Below, in pieces: positions 6,204 through 12,869 of a DNA stretch of 13,189 nucleotides. A model generated the notes under the pieces. The model did no database searches. It was not told the DNA's origin and worked only from the letters and a program-made list of their open reading frames with translations. The DNA comes from Stramenopiles sp. TOSAG23-2. Taxonomy: Eukaryota > Sar. Location of the stretch: NCBI GenBank assembly GCA_900128395.1, contig LT649818.1, forward strand, positions 1 through 13,189, read 5' to 3'. A program made the position numbers and the translations under genes. Position 1 is the first letter of the stretch, and each line of letters opens with the position of its first letter.

Positions 6204-7864
6204 TTGGAGGATGATGCATTCTTATTATCATTTAATACACCAACGATTGATCGTTGTTTTTTCTTTCTTTTCTTTGTTGATGATGATGTATTTTTCTTTT
6301 TTGAAGAAATATTTTTATTTGTTGCTTTACCATTACTACTGTTATTAGTCGTCGTTTCCATTACATTTCTAGAACGTTTTTTATTGTTATTACTAGTAGT
6401 AGTACTTTTACGTTTTGAATTTGATTTTTTATTAGTATTATCAAAATCATCATCATCGTCATCATCATCAACTATAATAATTTCATCCGCTGAATTTTCT
6501 TTCTCTACTACATTCTTCTTATTCTTATTCTTATTTTTATTATTCTTCTTTTTATTATCATTCAATGTTGTTGATGGTAAAGGTGGTGACAAATTAACAT
6601 TATTATTATTATTTACAAGATTTGTTCTTTCATTTACATGATTATTATTAATACTGCTACTGCTACTACTACTACTAGGTGAGTGATGAGCAACAATTAA
6701 TTCAGGTTCATCCCATTGACCAATATGTGCAACTGTATTATAATAAAATTTACGTCCTAAACGTTCTGAATATATACTTCGCCATGCATTATTATATTGT
6801 GTTGCATGATCATTATCATTACTATTATTATTATTAGCACTCCCACCATTATTATTGTTATTACTATCCATCATATTACTCAATGCTTTTTTCTTCATCC
6901 TCATATCACTAACTAATTGATTAAATCCAGCATTTGTTTTAGCAAGCATTTTCTTTGGTGCTTTGGTACTTTTTTTCATAATTTGCTCTTGTCGTATTTT
7001 AGATTTTTCCTCATTTTCAATTTGTTTTCTAATTTTAGATATACTACGTTTAGTACTTGAATCTAATTCTGCATTATATAATTGTTGATATCTTTCCCAA
7101 CGTTTAATCATTACACTTTTATCGCCAGTAGATGATAATCCATTTTTTTTCAATTCTTTACGTAATGCTGGTAATTTCATGGTAGACAATACTTTTGGCG
7201 GAAGACGACTTTCTGGTACAGGACTATTAGATCTTTTTGTTCTTCTTGTTGATGATGGATTATTATTGTTTTGAAAATATGAACTTGATTTGTTATTATT
7301 ATTTGTGTTTGAAGGAACAATTTTAACTTCAAAGTCGTCATCTTCTTTTTCATCATTGTCACTATTACCATCGCTGCTGCTGCTGCTACTACTACTACTA
7401 CTCTCACTGCTACTACTGTCACTGCTGCTGCTGCCACTTGCCTCCTTGTCCTTGTTTATTATTGTTTTCTTGTTTCTCATCTTTTTATATTTCTTTGATT
7501 TTTTTTGCAATTTTAATATTACATCCCTCGCACCAATAGTATCATTATTTTCATCCTCACCACGATAATTTTGTATAATTTTTTCTAATGCAATATTTGG
7601 TACAATATCACTTAAACTAAATTCTTTTGAACAATAACGTAAAGGACATTGATTTTTTTTATGATAATGTCCACGTACACATGTGCTACAAAAACTATGA
7701 TTACAATTCTTCAAGAAGACGGGCACATTCATCAACGAATGACATATTGGACAACGCAATAAATCATCAAAAGCTCGTAAACGCCTTGATTCAAAATCTT
7801 CTGGCGTATCTACCTCACCTGCTTCCTCTTCAAATGCCGCTAAAATCTCTGCTGGAGTTGGCAT
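6029..7864 (-). CDS. RAD18: RAD18-like E3 ubiquitin ligase (RING, SAP, WW, SIM-like, UBZ)
   Basis: RAD18 with RAD6 monoubiquitinates PCNA at stalled replication forks in the nucleus. In this 611-residue protein the RING finger is at 38-78 (Cys38, 41, 54, His56, Cys59, 62, 73, 78), with a widened last pair, Cys-x4-Cys. The SAP DNA-binding domain is at about 224-260; its extension RWERYQQLYNAELDSS strongly resembles the RAD18 segment ending in MYNAQCD and is the best evidence for the assignment. A charged helical stretch (272-330) is a candidate RAD6-binding region. A WW-like domain follows (Trp361, GRKFYYN 370-376, Trp384, Pro387), then EIIIV plus eight Asp (461-473), a textbook SUMO-interacting pattern. 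A C-terminal UBZ4-type zinc finger has Cys574, 577, His589, Cys593. Ser, Asn and Asp runs link the modules. Canonical RAD18 places UBZ before SAP and lacks WW. The ATG has A at -3. A RAD18-derived paralogue is possible. Confidence 0.85.
6165..6203. repeat. (ACT)n trinucleotide microsatellite encoding poly-Ser
   Basis: A run of about 13 ACT/CTA units, AGT serine codons on the minus strand, encodes the Ser run at residues about 555-566, just before the C-terminal zinc finger. The near-pure codon repeat suggests length variation by slippage. Confidence 0.8.
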
Positions 7865-8092
7865 GTTGTTGTTGATGATTATTATTATTATATACTACAC
7901 TTCGTATATATATATATATACCTGTATGATTTCTCGATTCCCTTTGATTTAATTATAATAAATCTATGGTTAACTTCAATGATAATGTAACAGAATCTTA
8001 AATATTTATATATATATATAAATCGATCTTCTTTCTCGAAACTATTTTCACCTTTTCCGACTTTGTCTTGTATTAAATTCATTTTTCAAAAT

Positions 8093-8205
8093 AAAAAAAT
8101 CGATTATATAGGAGGTGTTAGGAATTAGGGTTAAAAAATCGATTTATAGTAAGTGTTAGGAATTAGGGTTAAAAATCCTATATGGGGAGTTAAGAATTAG
8201 GGTTA
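8093..8205. repeat. Degenerate 34-38-bp tandem array with AATTAGGGTTA cores
   Basis: Three and a fraction units of the form AAAAAATCGATT...GTGTTAGGAATTAGGGTTA follow each other. The 11-mer AATTAGGGTTA recurs at 8123-8133, 8161-8171 and 8195-8205 (spacings 38 and 34 bp), and a fourth time at 8414-8424 in the second duplicated element. It contains TTAGGGTTA, a telomere-like sequence, but is not a telomere tract. Confidence 0.7.
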
Positions 8206-8350
8206 TATTTGCGACAGTATTCACCTGCTACTAGCATATTTGATAGGTATATTATAGTATTTAATATATAATAAGTACGAAGTGGACCACCGGCAAATAA
8301 TATACCTCTATAGCAGGGGAATACGATGCACCAGGTTTTTGAACAACATT
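8191..8350. repeat. Duplicated element, copy A, with foldback arms
   Basis: This 160-bp segment is repeated almost identically at 8410-8573 in the same orientation, offset mostly 227 bp. Copy A has an internal foldback: CCTGCTA (8224-8230) and AGGTATATTA (8245-8254) pair with TAATATACCT (8298-8307) and TAGCAGG (8311-8317), with an asymmetric internal loop. The right end carries an ATG starting the peptide MHQVFEQH. It may be a small foldback or MITE-like element or a duplicated 5' gene fragment; no target-site duplication was identified. Confidence 0.75.
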
Positions 8351-8412
8351 ATGGATATGGACGAAAATTCGATCCATTTAACACTAATAACAATGAATGG
8401 TACGCACTTTAA
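8326..8412 (+). CDS. Tiny 28-codon reading frame at the end of copy A (doubtful)
   Basis: ATG at 8326 opens a 28-residue frame beginning MHQVFEQHYGYGRKFD and ending WYAL before TAA at 8410-8412. Its first eight residues are shared with the frame in copy B, because they lie in duplicated DNA. The stop codon is the first three bases of copy B. It could be a fragment of a once longer gene or chance. No domain is recognisable and no upstream in-frame extension exists (TAG at 8311-8313). Confidence 0.2.
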   Translation: MHQVFEQHYGYGRKFDPFNTNNNEWYAL

Positions 8413-8573
8413 GAATTAGGGTTATCTTTGCGACAGTGCGACAGTATTCATCTGCTACTAGCATATTTGATAGGTATATTATAGTATTTAATATATAATA
8501 AGTACGAAGTGGACAAATAAATAAATACCTCTATAGCAGGGGAATACGATGCACCAGGTTTTTGAACAACATT
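8410..8573. repeat. Duplicated element, copy B
   Basis: This second copy of the 8191-8350 element differs in two places: an 8-bp tandem duplication GCGACAGT after TCTTT, and replacement of the ACCACCGGCAAATAATAT stretch by an AAATAAATAAAT stretch that destroys the inner right foldback arm. The rest, including the MHQVFEQH start, is conserved. The two copies diverge sharply after GAACAACATT. Confidence 0.75.
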
Positions 8574-8671
8574 TGCGAACCAACACTCAAAAAATGACAA
8601 GGCGGGCAAAAGCTCTTTTTAAAACACCACACCAAAGTATCTCCATATTATTATTAGAACACGACTTGTAA
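8549..8671 (+). CDS. Small 40-codon reading frame at the end of copy B (doubtful)
   Basis: ATG at 8549 opens a 40-residue frame starting MHQVFEQH, the same start as in copy A, then diverging into a basic segment (KMTRRAKALFKT) and a hydrophobic end (SISILLLEHDL) before TAA. It stops 113 bp upstream of the next large gene. The shared ATG context across two copies hints at a conserved start, but length and single-genome evidence make it weak. It may alternatively be an upstream reading frame in the leader of the 8784 gene. Confidence 0.22.
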   Translation: MHQVFEQHLRTNTQKMTRRAKALFKTPHQSISILLLEHDL

Positions 8672-8783
8672 ATATATATACATATACATATACATATAGC
8701 TAATAAAAAGATGAAATAAAAATATACCAAGAGAAACGAAAACATAATTAATTTAAGAAAAACGATTACTTACAAATTTGATT

Positions 8784-9659
8784 ATGGCAACTTTAGCAAA
8801 CAACAACAACAATAATAATAACTTGCAGTTATTAAATGAGGAACCAGAACGTGTTGCTGGGTTCACATTACGCGAGCAGCAGATGTTTCTCATCTTGCAA
8901 ATGCTTCGAAACAATGACATTGATGCACCGCAACAAGGGCCGTTGACATCATTGCCTAGTGTATTCTCAATCTCACGACCAATGCATTATAACGGTGGGT
9001 ACAGACCCGGGAGAGGGTTTTATGCTCATTTTAGAACAATAAAGGCAATTGTTCCGTGGGCTGCGTTATATGTTTGCGAGAGTTTCGACCAAGTTCCAAG
9101 ATTAAGAAGACCAAATGGAGGAAATATCAACAGATCACCATTTAATATTCAATTTTATGAACATCGGAATAATGTTCAAATGTCACCTGAATTCGAGCAA
9201 TTAAATCTTCGACCACCTGCAGCCAATTGGGTGCTACCATGCGGTAGATACAATTTGCCAGGAAGCGTAAAGACAAAAATTTATGAAACAGTCGAAGGTT
9301 TTTTTGATTATCAACAATTCCAATTAGATTTTGTTGCTGGTAATAACAATAACAATAATAATCCAACTGGGTGCTATAATCGTACTGTTGATGCAGTTGA
9401 TGGTCAAGTTACTCACCATTGGTGTCCACGCTTTGTTATTGTTATAAGCAAACCGGACGGTCGTCATTTAGCATTAGTATTTAAAATAGATTGGTATTGT
9501 AGACCACGTGCGCGACGCGGATTAGCGCCATTATTTCCAGATGATACTATCAATGTAACCATGAGACGATTTTTATTGCCACCACACTTTGTGATGCAAG
9601 AACAAGAAGATCTTTCTTCAGATATTATTAACCAAATGCAACGATTAGGTATAGATTAA
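8784..9659 (+). CDS. Hypothetical 291-residue protein with Asn runs, unrecognised
   Basis: The frame extends two codons upstream only via TTG, so the ATG at 8784 (A at -3, G at +4) is the start. I do not recognise a family. After MATLA comes an eight-Asn run, then a predicted helix (FTLREQQMFLILQMLRNN, 27-44). The body has aromatic and proline-rich segments, a second Asn run (187-193), and a C-terminal half that looks folded: HHWCPRFVIVISKPDGRHLALVFKIDWYC reads as two beta strands joined by a PDGR turn, followed by a basic RPRARRG segment. Cysteines are at 98, 153, 197, 214 and 239. There is no signal peptide or membrane segment, so a soluble cytosolic or nuclear protein is likely. It is convergent with the tyrosinase and sits downstream of the duplicated elements. 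Balanced composition supports a real gene. Confidence 0.7.
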   Translation: MATLANNNNNNNNLQLLNEEPERVAGFTLREQQMFLILQMLRNNDIDAPQQGPLTSLPSVFSISRPMHYNGGYRPGRGFYAHFRTIKAIVPWAALYVCESFDQVPRLRRPNGGNINRSPFNIQFYEHRNNVQMSPEFEQLNLRPPAANWVLPCGRYNLPGSVKTKIYETVEGFFDYQQFQLDFVAGNNNNNNNPTGCYNRTVDAVDGQVTHHWCPRFVIVISKPDGRHLALVFKIDWYCRPRARRGLAPLFPDDTINVTMRRFLLPPHFVMQEQEDLSSDIINQMQRLGID

Positions 9660-9965
9660 AACAGAGAGATTGTTTTGAGTCTTAGCCACTTATATTTGGT
9701 GAATATGTGCAAATCAAATATATTTGAAATGGTGGAACGTGCATAGAGTATTTTATAAATTTATCCTGAACATAATTATATTAAAAATAATTTTATTAAA
9801 TAATTTTATCTCAACAAATTTTTATTAGGTTTTTTTTTACGTCGTATTTTTTAAAATAAAATTTTACAACACATTCAAATCTCTCATATATATCTCATGC
9901 CTCAATCTCTAATCTCTCTCTCTCTCCTTCTTGAGAAAATATTTTACAAGATAAACAAAAGTTAT
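9660..9965. other. Convergent 3' spacer
   Basis: This 306-bp spacer lies between the stops of the unknown gene (plus) and the tyrosinase (minus). It is AT-rich, with candidate polyadenylation hexamers on both strands: AATAAA at 9855-9860 (plus), and its complement TTTATT at 9792-9797 and 9831-9836 (for the minus-strand transcript). A short CTCTCTCTCT run occurs near 9916-9925. No gene or RNA was seen. Confidence 0.5.
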
Positions 9966-12869
9966 TTATACACATTTACCTTTACCTTTGTTTTTTGTAT
10001 CTCTTAACCATACGCATTTGTTTTGTTTCACACATTCTGCTTTCTTATCAGCAAATGTATTACATTCTTTGTCATCCAATTTTTTTTTCATTCGCAACTT
10101 CTTACATTGTCCAATAACTGGGCAAGTAATTGGTTTGTCAAAGCAACCTTGCGCTATTTGTTTCTTGGAGTTTGGGAACCAATGGCCGAATACTTTCATT
10201 GGTAATGATTCTTCTTTGATATCATCCCATTGTTTTGCATCTTTGCATTCGTTTTCCACTGCTGCTGAAATACCACCTTTATTAAATGCGGTAATATCTT
10301 TCTCAACACCTTGTCGTAATTTTGCTAATACTAATCTTTTCAAGATTGCCCAGTTCTCCATTGCTTTGTTATGGCGATCCCAGCCATCTTGCATTGCTTT
10401 GTTATGGTTATCCATACCTTTTTTCATTGCTTTATTGTGCTTATCCATACCTTTCTTAACGAAACCTCTGATTTTGCCCCATCTGTTTTTGCCCTTCTTT
10501 TTGGAATGTGGAGCATCGATTAAAGCATGATGTTGTAAAAGCATTTTTTCTTCTGTCATTTCTTCCGTTTCCATCAATGCCAATGCAGATTTTGCAGAAT
10601 CACCAACGTCTCTTTGGATTTTCGTTAAACTACAAATACCATTTCCATTTAATTTGTCTGCAACAATACGGTCGTATTCATCAGGCCAGTACATAACATT
10701 GTTACCTTCACCTGGTAATTTATGACTATCAACGTAATCACCTAAGCGATAATTGTCGGTCCATGATGACAATGCTTTGCTAGTCATTTGTGGATTGCCT
10801 TTTTCAACATATCCGTATCTTGATTTTGGTCTTTCACCACACCAATGTGTATTTTTGCCAGTTGGTCCTGCTAAGAAAGCTAATAATCCTTTGTTTGATT
10901 TTGCCCATGACATTTTAGCAAATTTCTTTGGCAGGCAAAATGGCAATTCTTGATCAAGCGAAGTTGGGATTCGGTACCTGTCATTTTGAACATTTTGCCA
11001 CATAGCAGCATCTTTGTTTTTATGATCGTGACAATCTTGATGATTGTACCATAATTTATCAATAAATGCGTGATGGGAAAAGAAAATTGGATCTTGCGGA
11101 CTCCACATTCTAGCCATATGACCACCAATGTATACATGAGGCATACCATGGATTGCACCATAGGTTTCGATGAAGAAATCACGGTAATTAGTCTTTTCTT
11201 TAATGATAGCTGCAAGTTGTGTACGTAATGGCATACGTGCTTGGCCACCTCTTTGATATGTCCAATCGCGTCCTCTTGCTAAACATTGACGATCTTCGAA
11301 ATCTTTCCAATCACCGAATGGGCCGTCTTTTTTAACACACCCATTTGGACCGCCTCCTGCTGATCTAAATTCTCTTTCTGTGATTTGCTCGCTAGTACCT
11401 TTGCCACCGAAATCATTTAAGATAAATCCTGTATCGGAGAAATCATTACATTGAAGACCACCTTTGGATGATTTTAATTTATCATCATCAGCTGCTAATT
11501 TATCATTATCTTTATGATCATCATGTTCATCATCTTGGTATTCTTTGCTATTGATTAAATGGCATACTTTTGCTTCTTGTGCCCAGTCGTAAAATGGAAT
11601 GGTAACGCATTTAAATTCATCACCAACGGAACGAAGCATATTTTCATATTCGACTAAAAATTTACGATGCCATGGGTAGAAACCACTACTGGAATGCGCA
11701 TATACATCGTTATTAACGTGTTTATGCAATGCAACGAAAATGTCATATTTACCTACTTTCTTTGCAGTTTGCACAGCTTTGATGTATAATTCTCTTTCTG
11801 CTTTGGTTAAATCGTTGTAATCTTTTCTGATACGATCAAATGGTTTGCCTTTATTTGCACCTGGGCAAGTCCAATAAAATGGTCCAGTTGGGATTTCTTT
11901 ATCAGGTTTATTCTCTTCTTTTGGTGCAGATACAACAACTTTCGGTACTTTTGTTTTTTCCTCCGAATCATCATCATCTTCTTCTGTTTTTGGTGTTGAT
12001 TTCTTTGGTTCCACTTCTTTTTTTGGTTCCTCTGGTTTTTCTTCTTCTTTTTTCTCTTCTGGTTTCTTTTCTTCTTCTTCTTTTTTCTTTTCTGGTTTTT
12101 CTTCTTCTTTTTTCTCTTCCGGTTTCTTTTCTTCTTCTTCTTTTTTCTCTTCTTCTTTTTTCTCTTCTTCTTTTTTCTCTTCTGGTTTCTTTTCTTCTTC
12201 TTCTTTTTTCTTTTCTGGTTTTTCTTCTTCTTTTTTCTCTTCCGGTTTCTTTTCTTCTTCTTCTTTTTTCTCTTCTTCTTTTTTCTCTTCTTCTTTTTTC
12301 TCTTCTGGTTTCTTTTCTTCTTCTTCTTTTTTCTTTTCTGGTTTCTTTTCTTCTTCTTTTTCTGCAACACCTTTCACTGTAACGGAAATTTTACTACCTT
12401 TTTCACCTGTAGCAACTTGTTTACCATTAGATTTAAGTTCCAATGTTACTGTATCTAACAAATCATCCGCGGTTACCCAATCTTTGTCCATAACATTAAT
12501 TGTTACTTTGGAAACTTTACCTGTCCAACAAAATCTTCTGTTGAATTTTTTCGCTTTACCAGCGTTCCATTTAACTTTTGTGGTATCTCTACCTTCTGGT
12601 TTTGGTGAAACTTTTAAATATAAATCATTTTTCGTAAATGTATCTCCTTTTGCATTTACATTCGATACGCCTGAAACTTTCACTTCAATGCCACTGCATG
12701 CACCAACTTTTTGCCTTGTATTCAATAAAGAACCTTGTCCAATTAACTGGTTGGATTTTGATAAACGACGTTTTTCTTCTTGATTACTATCAATCGATAA
12801 TAAAGCAATGCCTATGAATAAAGCAAATATTGTAAATATTGCTACTCTTGTAAATGTACTTGATGCCAT
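9966..12869 (-). CDS. Membrane-anchored tyrosinase / type-3 copper oxidase with C2-like domain
   Basis: This 967-residue protein should oxidise phenols or catechols to quinones at a binuclear copper site. A hydrophobic segment (8-25, RVAIFTIFALFIGIALLS) acts as signal anchor or signal peptide. A C2-like domain spans about 57-167, with candidate Ca2+-binding Asp76, 82, 128, 130 and 136. A Glu/Lys/Pro repeat region covers 170-289. The copper domain covers about 330-740. CuA has His382 (or 384), His392 and His401 in AHSSSGFYPWHRKFL; CuB has His574, His578 (HGMPH) and the His599/600 pair in DPIFFSHHAFIDKLW. An Asp/His-rich insert (444-470) lies between them. The C-terminus has three 11-residue MDxHNKAM-type repeats (805-837) and a Cys-rich end (875-966). 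The frame reaches further upstream only through TTG, so the ATG at 12867-12869 (A at -3) is used. The protein is far longer than the usual 300-500-residue tyrosinases. Substrate is unknown. Confidence 0.93.
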   Translation of the reverse strand: MASSTFTRVAIFTIFALFIGIALLSIDSNQEEKRRLSKSNQLIGQGSLLNTRQKVGACSGIEVKVSGVSNVNAKGDTFTKNDLYLKVSPKPEGRDTTKVKWNAGKAKKFNRRFCWTGKVSKVTINVMDKDWVTADDLLDTVTLELKSNGKQVATGEKGSKISVTVKGVAEKEEEKKPEKKKEEEEKKPEEKKEEEKKEEEKKEEEEKKPEEKKEEEKPEKKKEEEEKKPEEKKEEEKKEEEKKEEEEKKPEEKKEEEKPEKKKEEEEKKPEEKKEEEKPEEPKKEVEPKKSTPKTEEDDDDSEEKTKVPKVVVSAPKEENKPDKEIPTGPFYWTCPGANKGKPFDRIRKDYNDLTKAERELYIKAVQTAKKVGKYDIFVALHKHVNNDVYAHSSSGFYPWHRKFLVEYENMLRSVGDEFKCVTIPFYDWAQEAKVCHLINSKEYQDDEHDDHKDNDKLAADDDKLKSSKGGLQCNDFSDTGFILNDFGGKGTSEQITEREFRSAGGGPNGCVKKDGPFGDWKDFEDRQCLARGRDWTYQRGGQARMPLRTQLAAIIKEKTNYRDFFIETYGAIHGMPHVYIGGHMARMWSPQDPIFFSHHAFIDKLWYNHQDCHDHKNKDAAMWQNVQNDRYRIPTSLDQELPFCLPKKFAKMSWAKSNKGLLAFLAGPTGKNTHWCGERPKSRYGYVEKGNPQMTSKALSSWTDNYRLGDYVDSHKLPGEGNNVMYWPDEYDRIVADKLNGNGICSLTKIQRDVGDSAKSALALMETEEMTEEKMLLQHHALIDAPHSKKKGKNRWGKIRGFVKKGMDKHNKAMKKGMDNHNKAMQDGWDRHNKAMENWAILKRLVLAKLRQGVEKDITAFNKGGISAAVENECKDAKQWDDIKEESLPMKVFGHWFPNSKKQIAQGCFDKPITCPVIGQCKKLRMKKKLDDKECNTFADKKAECVKQNKCVWLRDTKNKGKGKCV
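10359..10457. repeat. Three 33-bp tandem repeats coding for 11-residue units
   Basis: Three consecutive 33-bp units encode KKGMDKHNKAM, KKGMDNHNKAM and QDGWDRHNKAM (tyrosinase residues 805-837). HNKAM is invariant. The units are amphipathic and helix-prone with a fixed His-Asn-Lys, in a linker between the copper domain and the Cys-rich C-terminus. Confidence 0.85.
12003..12359. repeat. 123-bp tandem repeat coding for the Glu/Lys/Pro region
   Basis: On the plus strand this is a TTCTTC/TTTTTTC pyrimidine tract. Landmarks recur exactly 123 bp apart (TCTGGTTTTT at 12091 and 12214; GGTTTCTTTTCTT at 12121 and 12244), showing a 41-codon unit present about 2.5 times. Each unit is itself built of shorter KKPEEKKEEE-type pieces. 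Complementary frames stay open because of the composition and are not genes. Confidence 0.88.

Larger units (their letters stand above)
7865..8783. promoter_or_regulatory. Divergent spacer between RAD18-like gene and an unknown gene
   Basis: This 919-bp stretch must contain both promoters. The RAD18-proximal 230 bp is AT-rich with TA runs; a 64-codon minus frame (7888-8082) there is low-complexity and not called. From about 8093 it holds a tandem array with TTAGGG cores, then two direct copies of a ~160-bp element (8191-8350 and 8410-8573), each ending in a tiny reading frame. From about 8672 to the next ATG the sequence is AT-rich without visible structure. Confidence 0.6.

Noticed and set aside
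6204-6641. Leu/Phe/Ser-rich plus-strand frame within the RAD18-like gene
   Set aside because: Complement of Asn, Lys, Asp and Ser codon runs; the minus-strand protein has recognisable domains.
7888-8082. 64-codon minus-strand frame upstream of the RAD18-like gene
   Set aside because: It has an ATG but its second half is translated TA repeat; no recognisable feature. More likely leader or promoter DNA.
8093-8205. Possible CRISPR-like or true telomere array
   Set aside because: Units are degenerate, too few and have no regular spacers; the TTAGGG core occurs once per unit, not as a continuous telomere tract.
8778-8783. Start of the unknown gene two codons earlier
   Set aside because: That codon is TTG; the ATG at 8784 has A at -3 and G at +4.
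11807-12370. Lys-rich minus-strand frame in another phase
   Set aside because: A shifted reading of the same A/G-rich repeat region.
11840-12382. Long plus-strand frame rich in Leu/Phe/Ser opposite the tyrosinase
   Set aside because: It is the complement of the Glu/Lys repeat, which contains no stop in that frame; not an independent membrane protein.
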